From Methylophilus sp. 5 (GTDB lineage: Bacteria; Pseudomonadota; Gammaproteobacteria; Burkholderiales; Methylophilaceae), in the NCBI RefSeq assembly GCF_000515275.1, contig NZ_KI911560.1, positions 1,612,001-1,676,000 of the forward strand: 64,000 bases of DNA. Reading direction: 5' to 3'. The notes under the pieces were generated by a model. That model did no database searches. It saw nothing but the letters and a program-made list of their open reading frames with translations, and had not been told where the DNA came from. Positions 8,426-19,457 of this stretch are shown piece by piece. How positions within the stretch are numbered: the stretch's first letter is position 1; each line of letters starts with the position of its first letter. Position numbers and translations under genes: made by a program.

Positions 8426-8431
8426 TAGAAT
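8426..8431 (+). promoter_or_regulatory. Possible -10 box for the mla operon
   Basis: TAGAAT about 29 bp before the mlaF start; no -35 box stands at the usual distance. It overlaps an upstream in-frame ATG (8430), which argues for the later start. Confidence 0.35.
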
Positions 8432-8459
8432 GGTAGCCGTTTTACACCACCCACTTCCT

Positions 8460-9263
8460 ATGGCAAACGCAATTGTAGAAATTAAAGACCTGTCTTTCGG
8501 GTATAAAGGCCGCTTGTTGCATAAAGGCATCAATATGACCTTTCCTAAAGGCAAGGTGGTTGCCATTATGGGCGGTAGCGGCAGTGGTAAAACCACCTTG
8601 CTGCGTTTGATTGGCGGGCAGCTCAAGCCCACTAAAGGTCAGGTAGAGGTGGGCGGCGAAGTCGTGCATCAGCAGGACCGTGAAGGTATATACCGCTTGC
8701 GTCGCAAAATGGGCATGCTGTTTCAGCATGGGGCCTTGTTCACCGATTTATCTGTGTTTGAAAACGTCGCTTTTCCCATGCGCGAGCATACTAGCTTGCC
8801 TGAGAGCATGATCCGCGACTTGGTCTTGCTTAAGCTCAATGCCGTGGGTTTGCGCGGTGCACATGCCCTGATGCCAACCGAGCTGTCTGGCGGTATGGCA
8901 AGACGTGTCGCCCTGGCGCGCGCAATTGCGTTAGACCCCAGCATTATTATGTATGACGAACCATTTGCCGGGTTAGACCCGATTTCAATGGCAGTGATTT
9001 GCGATTTGATCCGTAGTCTCAATGATGCCTTGGGGGCTACCTCTATTATTGTGACGCACGATGTAGAAGAAACCTTCCAGTTTGCTGACTACGTCTATTT
9101 TGTCGCGGATGGTGTTGTTGCCGCTGAGGGGACGCCAGACGATTTGCGTAACTCTGAACTACCGTTTGTGCACCAGTTTGTGCATGGTGAAAAAGATGGC
9201 CCGGTGCCCTTTCATTATGCGGCGCCTGAGTATCACGCCAGTTTGCTGAGAGGGGCGCGCTAA
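8460..9263 (+). CDS. mlaF: Phospholipid transport ABC ATPase MlaF
   Basis: ATPase of the Mla system, which moves phospholipids between the membranes to keep the outer leaflet asymmetric. 267 residues from the ATG at 8460. Walker A GGSGSGKT (38-45), signature LSGGM (142-146) and Walker B with DEPFAGLD (166-173) are intact. The alternative ATG at 8430 adds ten residues and overlaps a probable -10 box. First gene of mlaFEDCB; the stop overlaps mlaE by one base (TAATG). Confidence 0.95.
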   Translation: MANAIVEIKDLSFGYKGRLLHKGINMTFPKGKVVAIMGGSGSGKTTLLRLIGGQLKPTKGQVEVGGEVVHQQDREGIYRLRRKMGMLFQHGALFTDLSVFENVAFPMREHTSLPESMIRDLVLLKLNAVGLRGAHALMPTELSGGMARRVALARAIALDPSIIMYDEPFAGLDPISMAVICDLIRSLNDALGATSIIVTHDVEETFQFADYVYFVADGVVAAEGTPDDLRNSELPFVHQFVHGEKDGPVPFHYAAPEYHASLLRGAR

Positions 9264-10057
9264 TGGTATTGCATAAATTGAAGCGCATGTTCAGCCGGTT
9301 GGGTGCTGGTTGCATCAATAAAATATGGCGGCTAGGTGCTGGTGGCCGTTTGTTCTGGCTGACCCTGGTTTCTTCTGCTGAAAGCTTCCGTCGTTTTCGC
9401 CTGACGGTACGTGAGGTCTATTTCACTGGCGTGTTGTCACTGATTATTATTTTGGTATCTGCCTTTTTCGTCGGCATGGTGCTGGCTTTGCAGGGTTATC
9501 ACACCTTACAAAAATACGGCTCCTCTGAAGCCATTGGCGTATTGGTCGCCCTGGCTTTGGTGCGTGAGCTCGGCCCGGTCGTCACGGCATTGCTGTTTGC
9601 TGGGCGTGCCGGTACGGCGATTACGGCAGAAATTGGCTTGATGAAAGCGACCGAGCAATTGTCCGCCATGGAAATGATGGCAGTGAGCCCGATTGCACGT
9701 GTGATTGCACCGCGCTTTTGGGCTGGGGTGATTGCCATGCCTGTGCTGGCGACGTTGTTCTCCATGGTGGGTATTTTGGGTGGCTATCTGGTCGCTGTGC
9801 CTTTAATTGGCGTAGATGCAGGTGCGTTTTGGTCGCAAATGCAGGCCAATGTCGATTGGGAGTACGATATTTTGAATGGCGTATTCAAAAGTGTGGTGTT
9901 TGGTGTGGCATGTACCATGATTGCCTTGTTTGAAGGCTATGACGCACCGCCAACAGCTGAAGGTGTGAGCCGGGCTACCACCCGCACAGTGGTGACTTCA
10001 TCACTGGCTGTGTTGGGGCTGGATTTTATATTAACGTCGTTCATGATCTCAGTTTAG
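9263..10057 (+). CDS. mlaE: Phospholipid transport permease MlaE
   Basis: A 264-residue inner-membrane permease of the MlaFEDB complex. The core contains the MlaE-family pattern around YFTGVLSLIIILVSAFFVGM, the block VRELGPVVTALLFAGRAGTA and several more membrane segments. The start codon overlaps the mlaF stop, so translation is probably coupled. Confidence 0.95.
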   Translation: MVLHKLKRMFSRLGAGCINKIWRLGAGGRLFWLTLVSSAESFRRFRLTVREVYFTGVLSLIIILVSAFFVGMVLALQGYHTLQKYGSSEAIGVLVALALVRELGPVVTALLFAGRAGTAITAEIGLMKATEQLSAMEMMAVSPIARVIAPRFWAGVIAMPVLATLFSMVGILGGYLVAVPLIGVDAGAFWSQMQANVDWEYDILNGVFKSVVFGVACTMIALFEGYDAPPTAEGVSRATTRTVVTSSLAVLGLDFILTSFMISV

Positions 10058-10092
10058 GTCAGGCACGCACGGTTATTCGCGGGGAAGAAACA

Positions 10093-10638
10093 ATGGAAAG
10101 AACAACAATTGATTTGTGGGTAGGCATTTTTGTCGCACTCGGTTTTGCTGCCTTGCTTGGCTTGGCCATGAAGGTGGGTAATCTCACCACCAGTAGCATT
10201 GGTCAAACCTACTTGGTGACCGCTAACTTTGAGAATATTGGTGGTCTCAAACCACGCGCGCCGGTCAAAAGTGCCGGGGTCGTGGTTGGTCGCGTGAGTG
10301 AAATTGTATTCGACCCGAAAACTTATGAGGCCGTCGTGAGTCTCAACATCGACACACGCTACAACTTTCCTAAAGATACGTTTGCTAATATCTACACAGC
10401 GGGTTTGTTAGGTGAGCAATACATTGGTCTGGAAGCCGGTGGCGATGAGGTTAGTCTTAAAAATGGCGACAAGATTTCGCAAACACAAGATGCGGTAGTG
10501 CTGGAAAAACTGATTAGCCAGTTTCTTTACAGCAAGGCGACCGAAAGTGATGACAAGCCGGGTAAAACGGTATCTGCATCAACCGAATCTGGTGCTGATG
10601 CGTTAGATGCCAGTCCATTGGACAAAATTGGTAAGTAA
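10093..10638 (+). CDS. mlaD: MCE-domain lipid-binding protein MlaD
   Basis: A 181-residue inner-membrane protein with one N-terminal membrane segment (about residues 9-26) and a single MCE domain (about 38-115) that in the family forms a hexameric ring with a central lipid pore. The C-terminal 45 residues are Ser/Asp/Lys-rich and appear disordered. A GGGGAAG site precedes the ATG. It sits in the expected place between mlaE and mlaC. Confidence 0.93.
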   Translation: MERTTIDLWVGIFVALGFAALLGLAMKVGNLTTSSIGQTYLVTANFENIGGLKPRAPVKSAGVVVGRVSEIVFDPKTYEAVVSLNIDTRYNFPKDTFANIYTAGLLGEQYIGLEAGGDEVSLKNGDKISQTQDAVVLEKLISQFLYSKATESDDKPGKTVSASTESGADALDASPLDKIGK

Positions 10639-10664
10639 CTCACTCAATTGATAAAGGGAACACA

Positions 10665-11267
10665 ATGAAAAAGTGGTGGATGGCAGTTGCCATGTGGCTG
10701 TTAAGCGGTGTGGCAATGGCTGGAATGACCCCGGATCAGCTGGTGAAGAAAACAGCTGATGATGTGATTGAAGTCATCAAAAATGACAAAGACATCCAGG
10801 CTGGCAATCAGCAAAAGATTTTTGCCTTGGCAGAAGAAAAGATTTTGCCTAACTTTGACTTTGAAAAAGTCTCTCGCTTAGTGCTGGGTAAAAACTGGAC
10901 CAATGCGACACCAGAGCAAAAAACAGCTTTTCAGGCTGAGTTCAAAACCTTGTTGATGCGTACATATGCTACTGCATTGTCCAAGTACAAAAATCAAACG
11001 ATCGAGTACAAACCTTTTCGTATGGAAGCCGGTGCTGACAGTGCAACGGTAAAAACCGCGATTCAGCAACCGGGTGGTGATCCGATTAGCGTCGATTACA
11101 GCCTGGGTAAAAAAGCGGATGACTGGAAAGTATTTGATATCGTGATTGAAGGTGTAAGCCTGGTCACTAATTACCGTAGCCAGTTTGCGCAAGAGATTCG
11201 CCAGAATGGCCTGGACAGTTTGACCAAAAAATTGGCCGACAAAAACAAGGCGGCCACCGGTAAGTAA
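10665..11267 (+). CDS. mlaC: Periplasmic phospholipid carrier MlaC
   Basis: A 200-residue periplasmic shuttle that carries phospholipid between the outer-membrane MlaA complex and MlaFEDB. Signal peptide at residues 1-19 (MKKWWMAVAMWLLSGVAMA). The body has the Tol-Tol-Ttg2D family pattern, with a helical first half (NFDFEKVSRLVLGKNW) and a beta-rich second half (DWKVFDIVIEGVSLVTNYR). AAGGGAAC lies upstream of the ATG. No mlaA gene is in the window. Confidence 0.93.
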   Translation: MKKWWMAVAMWLLSGVAMAGMTPDQLVKKTADDVIEVIKNDKDIQAGNQQKIFALAEEKILPNFDFEKVSRLVLGKNWTNATPEQKTAFQAEFKTLLMRTYATALSKYKNQTIEYKPFRMEAGADSATVKTAIQQPGGDPISVDYSLGKKADDWKVFDIVIEGVSLVTNYRSQFAQEIRQNGLDSLTKKLADKNKAATGK

Positions 11268-11304
11268 TCGCCGGGCAAGCATTTAAGGACATTCGGAGAA
11301 TCTC

Positions 11305-11598
11305 GTGGCTCAAATTACGCAACAACAGAATACATTGAGTTTCAGTGGTAATTTGCTGATTAACAATATCAGTGAAACTGTGAGCCAGTTGCAAGCTTTG
11401 CGTCTTGATTCACCGCTGACACTGGATTTTTCAAAGGTGAATGAAGTGGATACGGTGGCTGTCAGTTTGATTCTGGAGATTCAGCGGCAACTGCATCATC
11501 AGCATTCGCAAGCCAGTCCCGTGTCGGTGATTGGGGTGCCGGAAAACTTGCGGAGTCTGATGCAACTTTACGGTGTCGACGGATTTTTGTTGAATTAA
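11305..11598 (+). CDS. mlaB: STAS-domain protein MlaB
   Basis: A 97-residue cytoplasmic STAS protein that binds MlaF and is needed for ATPase activity in the known complex. The pattern LDFSKVNEVDTVAVSLILEIQ carries the DTVAVSL block typical of MlaB. The start is GTG with GGAGA at 11295-11299. Last gene of the mla cluster proper, followed by a hairpin terminator. Confidence 0.88.
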   Translation: MAQITQQQNTLSFSGNLLINNISETVSQLQALRLDSPLTLDFSKVNEVDTVAVSLILEIQRQLHHQHSQASPVSVIGVPENLRSLMQLYGVDGFLLN

Positions 11599-11616
11599 CA
11601 AACAATTCAGTCTAAC

Positions 11617-11652
11617 AGCCCCAGCTCTGACGAGGTGGGGTTTCGTTTTTTT
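11617..11652 (+). terminator. Terminator after mlaB
   Basis: CCCCAGCTC pairs with GAGGTGGGG (one mismatch) around TGAC, followed by TTTCGTTTTTTT. Probably partial, since a co-directional gene starts 21 bp later. Confidence 0.7.
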
Positions 11653-11672
11653 GGGATAGCGAAAGGTCATAC

Positions 11673-12587
11673 GTGGCTGCAGCCATTGAGATTACAGGCA
11701 TTACCAAGCGCTACGGGCAGTTTGAGGCCCTTAGAGGGATAGACTTGCACATCGAGCAAGGGGAATTTTTTGCCTTGTTAGGCCCTAATGGGGCGGGTAA
11801 GTCTACCTTGATTAACCTGCTGGCAGGTTTGCTGCAACCCAGCAGTGGCAGCATCCGCATCATGGGGCATGATGTGCAAACCGACGCGCAGCGCGCGCGC
11901 AGTGCCTTGGGTGTGGTGCCACAAGAGCTGGTATTTGACCCGTTTTTTAATGTGCGCGAAATGTTGCGCTTTCAGGCCGGGTATTTTGGGCATGGTCCTG
12001 AAAATGACGCCTGGATCGATGAAGTGATCGAGGGGCTTGGCCTGACAGATAAAGCGCATACCAATATGCGCCAGCTGTCTGGTGGCATGAAACGGCGCGC
12101 GCTGATTGCGCAGGCGCTGGCGCACAAGCCGCCGGTGATTGTGCTCGATGAGCCGACTGCCGGGGTGGATGTCGAGTTGCGGCAAATGCTGTGGGCATTT
12201 ATTCAAAAGCTCAATCAGCAGGGTCACACCATTATTCTGACCACGCATTATCTCGAAGAGGCTGAAGCGCTCTGTGAGCGTGTGGCTATGATGAAGCAAG
12301 GTCGGATTGTGGCACTGGATACCACGCGTGCGTTGCTGAAAAGTCATGCAGCAAAACAGCTTTGCTTGCGTCTTTCTGGCACGTTGCCAAGCCAATTGCA
12401 GCCCTTGCTCAAGCAGTATCATGGCGATGAAGTAGTGCTTGCGTTATCTGAGTTGACGCAGGTTGAAATGGTGTTAAGCGTGTTGCGCGAGGCCAAGGTG
12501 GATATTCTGGATATGCAATTGCAGGAGGTCGATCTGGAGGATGTGTTTTTGAATCTGGTTGGTAAGCAGAGCGGGGGGGCGGCATGA
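11673..12587 (+). CDS. ABC-2 type exporter, ATP-binding protein (YadG-like)
   Basis: A 304-residue ATPase with Walker A GPNGAGKST (37-45), signature LSGGM (135-139) and Walker B/D-loop DEPTAGVD (159-166). It pairs with the permease that follows, overlapping by 4 bp (ATGA). The E. coli homologue pair YadG/YadH has no firmly known substrate. The start is GTG with GAAAGG upstream. The pair is inserted between mla and the ibaG-murA segment found downstream of mla in other proteobacteria. Confidence 0.85.
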   Translation: MAAAIEITGITKRYGQFEALRGIDLHIEQGEFFALLGPNGAGKSTLINLLAGLLQPSSGSIRIMGHDVQTDAQRARSALGVVPQELVFDPFFNVREMLRFQAGYFGHGPENDAWIDEVIEGLGLTDKAHTNMRQLSGGMKRRALIAQALAHKPPVIVLDEPTAGVDVELRQMLWAFIQKLNQQGHTIILTTHYLEEAEALCERVAMMKQGRIVALDTTRALLKSHAAKQLCLRLSGTLPSQLQPLLKQYHGDEVVLALSELTQVEMVLSVLREAKVDILDMQLQEVDLEDVFLNLVGKQSGGAA

Positions 12588-13390
12588 AGTGGCTCAATCC
12601 GTTCTTTTGGCTCGACGATAAAGTCAGCCCACGCTGGCGTGGTGTCTACACGCTGTTTAAAAAAGAATTATTGCGTTTTTGGCGGGTGGCGTTTCAAACC
12701 ATTGCTTCCCCCATTTTGACTGCATTGCTATACCTGCTGATTTTTTCGCATGTGCTGGAGTCGCATGTCAAAGTCTACGATCAGGTCAGTTATACCGCTT
12801 TTTTGGTGCCTGGCCTGATGATGATGTCCTTGCTGCAAAACGCGTTTGCTAACAGCTCGTCTAGCCTGATCCAGTCTAAAGTCATGGGCAATATTGTCTT
12901 TTTACTGCTGACGCCGATTAATACGCTGCAGTTTTTTGTGGCGTTTTTGGCGGCGTCTATGATCCGTGGCTTACTGGTGGGATTGAGCATTTACCTGGTG
13001 GCGTGGTGTTTTGTGTCGGTGCCTACGGTGTACCCTGGCTGGATCATCGCCTTTGCTTTGCTGGGCAGCGCCTTGCTGGGCACGTTTGGCATTATTGCTG
13101 GTATTTGGGCCGACAAGTTTGACCAGATGGCGGCTTTTCAGAACTTTGTCATCATGCCGTTGACCTTTTTGTCTGGTGTGTTTTACTCCATTCACTCGTT
13201 GCCACCGTTCTGGCAGGCCGTCTCGCAATTAAATCCATTTTTCTACATGATAGATGGTTTCCGTTACGGCTTTTTTGGCCATGGCGATGTCTCTCCCTGG
13301 CTTAGTCTGGCTGTTGTCGGTAGCTTCTTGCTGGCATTAGCGTGGCTATGCCTAAAGATGTTAAAATCCGGTTATAAATTACGCAGTTAG
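12584..13390 (+). CDS. ABC-2 type exporter, permease (YadH-like)
   Basis: A 268-residue membrane protein with about six hydrophobic segments and the ABC-2 pattern VPGLMMMSLLQNAFANSSSSL (about residues 75-95) and FLSGVFYSIHSLPPF (about 197-211). It forms an exporter with the overlapping ATPase gene. The substrate cannot be told from sequence. Confidence 0.87.
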   Translation: MKWLNPFFWLDDKVSPRWRGVYTLFKKELLRFWRVAFQTIASPILTALLYLLIFSHVLESHVKVYDQVSYTAFLVPGLMMMSLLQNAFANSSSSLIQSKVMGNIVFLLLTPINTLQFFVAFLAASMIRGLLVGLSIYLVAWCFVSVPTVYPGWIIAFALLGSALLGTFGIIAGIWADKFDQMAAFQNFVIMPLTFLSGVFYSIHSLPPFWQAVSQLNPFFYMIDGFRYGFFGHGDVSPWLSLAVVGSFLLALAWLCLKMLKSGYKLRS

Positions 13391-13455
13391 CTGATCAATG
13401 CAAGAAATATCTTCTTGTGTCATCGCACTGTATTTTGTTGAGTAAGTGAGGTTTT

Positions 13456-13701
13456 GTGTTAACAGCAGCGCAACTTGAGGTATACATCCGTAGTGGCTTG
13501 GCATGCGACTACCTGAAAGTGAATGGCGATGACGGCACCCATTTTGATGCGGTGATTGTCAGCCCGGAGTTTGAAGGTAAACGCATGGTTCAGCAGCATC
13601 AATTGGTTTACGCAGCGCTGGGTGACCGCATGCGTGCCGAGATACACGCGTTGTCTATGCAAACCTATACCCCGACGCAATGGCAGCAACAGCAAGCCTA
13701 G
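13456..13701 (+). CDS. ibaG: BolA-family protein IbaG
   Basis: An 81-residue BolA/IbaG (YrbA) protein. The core DGTHFDAVIVSPEFEGKRMVQQHQLVY holds the conserved His residues used to share an iron-sulfur cluster with monothiol glutaredoxins. The start is GTG after GTGAGG. The partner grxD is the next gene, 30 bp on, and murA follows, as ibaG-murA does downstream of mla in E. coli. Confidence 0.88.
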   Translation: MLTAAQLEVYIRSGLACDYLKVNGDDGTHFDAVIVSPEFEGKRMVQQHQLVYAALGDRMRAEIHALSMQTYTPTQWQQQQA

Positions 13702-13731
13702 CGTTTTAATGAATCGTTGGAGTGAATTAAG

Positions 13732-15308
<1,577 letters not shown>

Positions 15309-15310
15309 TC

Positions 15311-15952
15311 ATGATTACTATTGCACTCAGTAAAGGGCGCATTTTTGAGGAAACCACGCCGTTATTGGCTGCTGCAGGCATACATGCGCTTGAAGACCCT
15401 GAATCTTCGCGCAAGCTGATTTTGCCTACCAACCGTGCCGATGTGCGTTTAGTGATTGTGCGCGCTACCGATGTGCCAACCTATGTGCAATATGGCGCTG
15501 CAGATTTGGGCATTGCGGGTAAGGATGTGCTGGACGAGCATGGTGGAGAAGGCTTGTATCAACCGTTGGACCTGAATATTGCCAAATGCAAGATGATGGT
15601 CGCGGTGCGAGATGACTTTGATTACGAAGCCAGTATTCGTCAGGGCGCGCGTCTTAAAGTGGTGACCAAGTATGTGAAAACTGCGCGCGAGCATTTTGCC
15701 GCCAAAGGCATGCATGTGGACTTGATCAAGCTATACGGCTCGATGGAGCTGGGTCCACTGGTTGGCTTGGCAGATGCCATTGTCGATTTGGTGAGCACTG
15801 GCGGCACTTTACGCGCCAACCAGCTGAAAGCGGTAGAAGAGGTGGGCGCGATTAGCTCGCGTCTGGTGGTGAATCAAGCCTCTTTCAAGGTGAACCGTCC
15901 GCTGCTACAACCGATTATTGACAGTTTTGCTAGAGCTATTCAAAAAGATTAG
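15311..15952 (+). CDS. hisG: ATP phosphoribosyltransferase, short form
   Basis: First step of histidine synthesis: PRPP plus ATP to phosphoribosyl-ATP. 213 residues, so it lacks the C-terminal regulatory ACT domain and should need a HisZ partner, which is not in this window. Conserved blocks [10 protein letters not shown] at the start and [14 protein letters not shown] near 155-170. It starts 2 bp after murA. Its last codons are duplicated in the spacer that follows. Confidence 0.94.
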   Translation: MITIALSKGRIFEETTPLLAAAGIHALEDPESSRKLILPTNRADVRLVIVRATDVPTYVQYGAADLGIAGKDVLDEHGGEGLYQPLDLNIAKCKMMVAVRDDFDYEASIRQGARLKVVTKYVKTAREHFAAKGMHVDLIKLYGSMELGPLVGLADAIVDLVSTGGTLRANQLKAVEEVGAISSRLVVNQASFKVNRPLLQPIIDSFARAIQKD

Positions 15953-15971
15953 CCGCTATTCAAAAAGATTA
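15935..15971 (+). repeat. Tandem 17-bp repeat at the end of hisG
   Basis: GCTATTCAAAAAGATTA occurs at 15935-15951 and again at 15955-15971 (period 20). The first copy encodes the HisG C-terminus and stop; the second lies in the spacer before hisD. Confidence 0.9.
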
Positions 15972-15985
15972 ATTGACTAATATCT

Positions 15986-17281
15986 ATGAAGATTAAACGT
16001 TTAAATACACAGAATGCGGATTTTGAGGCTGAGTTAAAAGCATTGTTAGCTTTTGAAACAGCGCAGGATGACAGCATCGACCAGGTGGTCGCCAACATCC
16101 TCAAGGATGTGAGAACGCGTGGCGATGCTGCCGTGCTCGAGTACACCAATCGTTTTGATAAAACCAATGCAGCCAGTGTGGCGGCTTTGGAAATTCCGCA
16201 GGCTGAGTTGCATGCGGCTTTAAATGGCCTGCCAGCGGTGCAACGCGAAGCCTTACAAGCGGCGGCTGATCGCGTGCGTAGCTACCACGAAAAACAAGTT
16301 ATGCAGTCCTGGCAATACACCGAAGCTGACGGGACCTTGCTTGGTCAGCAGGTGACCGCGCTGGACCGTGTTGGTTTATATGTGCCAGGCGGCAAAGCGG
16401 CTTATCCATCGTCTGTGCTGATGAACGCGATCCCGGCCAAAGTGGCTGGTGTGCAAGAGTTGGTGATGGTGGTGCCTACGCCCAATGGTGAGAAGAATCC
16501 ATTGGTGCTGGCGGCGGCTGCCGTTTGTGGGGTCGATCGTGTCTTTTGTTTAGGTGGCGCGCAAGCTGTGGGCGCGTTGGCATATGGCACCGAGACTGTG
16601 CCGCAAGTAGATAAAATTGTCGGGCCAGGCAATGCCTATGTGGCGGCAGCAAAACGACGTGTGTTTGGTGTGGTCGGCATTGATATGGTGGCCGGGCCGT
16701 CAGAAATTCTGGTCATTAGTGATGGCCACAGCAACCCGGACTGGACCGCGATGGACTTGTTTAGCCAGGCCGAGCACGATGAATTGGCGCAAGCGATTTT
16801 ATTGTCACCAAGTGCTGAGTTTTTAGATCAAGTACAAGCGAGTATTGAGCGCCAGGTAGGCGAGATGCCACGCCAAGAGATTATTCGCACCTCGCTACAA
16901 AACCGCGGTGCCTTGATTCAAGTAAAGGACCTGGCTGAGGCCGCCGAGATTTGTAACTACATAGCCCCTGAGCACCTGGAGTTATCCATGGATGATGCGT
17001 TGGCGTTTAGCAAGCAGATCAGACACGCCGGGGCCATTTTTATGGGGCGTGATACCTGTGAGGCATTAGGCGACTACTGTGCTGGGCCTAATCACGTCTT
17101 GCCAACCTCGCGTACCGCGCGCTTCAGCTCGCCATTAGGGGTGTATGATTTTCAAAAGCGTTCTAGCCTGATTATGGTTTCTGCTGCAGGTGCGCAAACG
17201 CTGGGAAAAATTGCCGCCACTCTGGCGTATGGTGAAGGCTTGCAGGCACACGCACGCAGTGCCGAATATCGTTTGAAATAA
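15986..17281 (+). CDS. hisD: Histidinol dehydrogenase
   Basis: Last two steps of histidine synthesis: NAD-dependent oxidation of histidinol to histidine. 431 residues. Zn and catalytic motifs are present: [10 protein letters not shown] near 260, APEHLEL near 330 and GPNHVLPT near 370; the [13 protein letters not shown] block is near 215. Follows hisG after a short spacer containing the duplicated hisG end. Confidence 0.95.
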   Translation: MKIKRLNTQNADFEAELKALLAFETAQDDSIDQVVANILKDVRTRGDAAVLEYTNRFDKTNAASVAALEIPQAELHAALNGLPAVQREALQAAADRVRSYHEKQVMQSWQYTEADGTLLGQQVTALDRVGLYVPGGKAAYPSSVLMNAIPAKVAGVQELVMVVPTPNGEKNPLVLAAAAVCGVDRVFCLGGAQAVGALAYGTETVPQVDKIVGPGNAYVAAAKRRVFGVVGIDMVAGPSEILVISDGHSNPDWTAMDLFSQAEHDELAQAILLSPSAEFLDQVQASIERQVGEMPRQEIIRTSLQNRGALIQVKDLAEAAEICNYIAPEHLELSMDDALAFSKQIRHAGAIFMGRDTCEALGDYCAGPNHVLPTSRTARFSSPLGVYDFQKRSSLIMVSAAGAQTLGKIAATLAYGEGLQAHARSAEYRLK

Positions 17282-17306
17282 TCGCCTGAAATTTAAGAGT
17301 ATTGTC

Positions 17307-18371
17307 ATGAGTCAATATTGGAGTCGCCTCGTACACAGCTTGACGCCTTATGTGCCCGGCGAGCAGCCTAAACTGCAAAACCTGGTCAAGCTGAATACCA
17401 ACGAAAACCCTTATGGGCCTAGCCCCAAAGTGATTGCTGCCTTGCAGGCAGAGGCAGCAGATAGTTTGCGTTTGTACCCAGACCCAGACTCTAGTCGCCT
17501 GAAGGCGGAGATTGCTAAGTATCATGGCTTGCAGGCCAATCAGGTATTTGTAGGTAATGGCTCCGATGAAGTGCTGGCGCATGTGTTTCAAGCCTTGCTT
17601 AAGCACGATCAGCCGCTGCTTTACCCGGATATTACTTATAGTTTTTATCCGGTGTATTGTGGCCTTTACGGCATTGACTTTGAAACGGTGCCATTGAATG
17701 CGCAGTTTGAGATTGCCGTTGACGATTACTTGCGCCCTAATGGCGGCATTATCTTTCCTAACCCCAACGCGCCAACGGGTATCCCGGTTGCGCTGAGCGA
17801 GATAGAGCGCTTGTTAAAAGCCAACACGCAATCAGTGGTGGTGATTGATGAGGCCTATGTCGATTTTGGCACTGAGTCGGCAGTGGCGCTGGTCAATCAA
17901 TATCCCAATTTGCTGGTGACGCATACTTATTCAAAGTCGCGTTCTCTGGCCGGTCTGCGGGTCGGCTACGCCGTCGGCAACGCGACATTGATTGAAGCCT
18001 TGATTCGCGTCAAAGATAGCTTTAACTCCTATCCGATTGATCGTTTTGCTGAGGCTGGGGCAATTGCTGCATTGCAAGATGAAGCCTATTTTCAGCAAAC
18101 ACGTCAGCAAGTGATTGCTGCGCGCGATCAACTGGTGCTTGATTTGCAGTCGTTGGGCTTTGAAGTACTGCCCTCAGGCGCCAACTTTATTTTCACGCGC
18201 CATGCCAAATATGCGGGCGATCAACTAGCCGCGGCTTTGCGTGAGCAGGCTGTGATTGTACGTCATTTCAAAAAGCCTGCCCGGATTGCTGACTTTTTGC
18301 GGATTACCATAGGCAACACCTCTCAAAATCAGGCCTTGATGCAGGCATTGCGCGCCCTTCTGTTGGCTTAA
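17307..18371 (+). CDS. hisC: Histidinol-phosphate aminotransferase
   Basis: A 354-residue PLP enzyme converting imidazole acetol-phosphate to histidinol-phosphate. [12 protein letters not shown] near the start is the HisC substrate block; the PLP lysine lies in [16 protein letters not shown] near 212. Co-directional with hisD, 25 bp spacer, clear AAGAG site. The downstream 216 bp carry the hps promoter. Confidence 0.95.
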   Translation: MSQYWSRLVHSLTPYVPGEQPKLQNLVKLNTNENPYGPSPKVIAALQAEAADSLRLYPDPDSSRLKAEIAKYHGLQANQVFVGNGSDEVLAHVFQALLKHDQPLLYPDITYSFYPVYCGLYGIDFETVPLNAQFEIAVDDYLRPNGGIIFPNPNAPTGIPVALSEIERLLKANTQSVVVIDEAYVDFGTESAVALVNQYPNLLVTHTYSKSRSLAGLRVGYAVGNATLIEALIRVKDSFNSYPIDRFAEAGAIAALQDEAYFQQTRQQVIAARDQLVLDLQSLGFEVLPSGANFIFTRHAKYAGDQLAAALREQAVIVRHFKKPARIADFLRITIGNTSQNQALMQALRALLLA

Positions 18372-18458
18372 TGTCGTTAAAATCAAACTATTTGCCGTAA
18401 TTTGCACGCTAATGTGCTGCAAATGAATGCATTGTGGCGTAAAAAAATCGTCGCAATA

Positions 18459-18488
18459 TTGTCATTTTTTTGAAAATGCGGTTATGAT
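18459..18488 (+). promoter_or_regulatory. Promoter of hps
   Basis: TTGTCA (18459-18464), 18-base spacer, TATGAT (18483-18488). The predicted start near 18495 gives a leader of about 90 bases ending in the strong ribosome site GGAGGAAG before the hps ATG. Confidence 0.75.
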
Positions 18489-18587
18489 GCACGCTATTGT
18501 ACATAATGTGCAGTGAGGGTTGCGTTTGCATAATTGCTGCGCATTGATTCATTGGATTTAAAATAGAGCAAACTCGGAGGAAGAAAA

Positions 18588-19451
18588 ATGGCACAAACCC
18601 AGATGGCATTGGATTCATTGGATTTCGACGCAACAATCGCTTTGGCAGCTAAAGTTGCACCACACGTTGATATTCTGGAAATTGGTACCCCTTGTATCAA
18701 ACACAACGGTATCGAATTGTTGAAAGCATTGCGTTCAAAATTTCCTAACAACAAAATTTTGGTTGACCTGAAAACCATGGATGCTGGCTTCTACGAAGCT
18801 GAGCCATTCTACAAAGCAGGTGCTGATATTTGTACCGTTTTGGGTACTGCAGACATCGGTACGATCAAAGGTGTGATCGACGCTGCCAACAAATATGGCA
18901 AAGAAGCGCAAATCGACCTGATCAACGTTAAAGACAAAAAAGCCCGTACGCTGGAAGTGGTTAAATTGGGTGCACACATTATTGGTGTTCACACTGGTTT
19001 GGACCAACAAGCGGCTGGTCAAACACCATTTGCTGACCTGGGTCTGGTATCCGGTCTGAAAACAGGCGCTAAAGTGTCTGTTGCTGGTGGCGTTAAAGCT
19101 GCAACAACTAAACAAGTGGTTGATGCTGGTGCTGATATCGTGGTTGCCGGTGCGGCTATCTACGGTGCTGCTGACCCAGCTGCTGCTGCAACTGAAATCA
19201 CTAAAATTGCTCACGGTTCTGGTGCAGCAACTAAAGGTGGTAACAAATTGCTGCCATGGATCATTGCTGCTGTTGCTGCTGTATTGGTATTCTCATTGCT
19301 GGGCAAGAAATCTGAAGAGGCTGCGCCTGCTGCTGAAGCACCAGCTGCTGAAGAAGTGGCTCCAGTTGATGCAGCACCTGCCGCAGAAGCGCCAGCTGCT
19401 GAAGAGGCTGCGCCTGCTGAAGCTGCTCCAGCGACTGAAGAAGCTAAATAA
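18588..19451 (+). CDS. hps: 3-hexulose-6-phosphate synthase with C-terminal membrane anchor and Ala/Pro/Glu tail
   Basis: Fixes formaldehyde onto ribulose 5-phosphate, the entry step of the ribulose monophosphate cycle. Residues 1-208 match a complete HPS of the orotidine-decarboxylase suprafamily, with the DxKxxD motif at 60-65 (DLKTMD) and EIGTP at 31-35. Unlike the usual enzyme of about 210 residues, this one continues: a Gly/Lys linker, a membrane-type segment LLPWIIAAVAAVLVFSLLG (221-239), KK, then about 47 residues of Ala, Pro and Glu in which AAPAAEAPAAEE occurs twice (245-256 and 262-273). Strong ribosome site, own promoter and terminator, and codon choice like the ribosomal genes suggest very high expression. 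No isomerase (phi/hxlB) gene is adjacent. The extension is in frame and has the same codon bias as the core. Confidence 0.93.
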   Translation: MAQTQMALDSLDFDATIALAAKVAPHVDILEIGTPCIKHNGIELLKALRSKFPNNKILVDLKTMDAGFYEAEPFYKAGADICTVLGTADIGTIKGVIDAANKYGKEAQIDLINVKDKKARTLEVVKLGAHIIGVHTGLDQQAAGQTPFADLGLVSGLKTGAKVSVAGGVKAATTKQVVDAGADIVVAGAAIYGAADPAAAATEITKIAHGSGAATKGGNKLLPWIIAAVAAVLVFSLLGKKSEEAAPAAEAPAAEEVAPVDAAPAAEAPAAEEAAPAEAAPATEEAK

Positions 19452-19457
19452 TCAACG

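Noticed and set aside
19320..19406. Possible CRISPR-like or satellite repeat in the hps tail
   Set aside because: Only two imperfect copies of a coding Ala/Pro/Glu unit in frame; not an array of spaced repeats.
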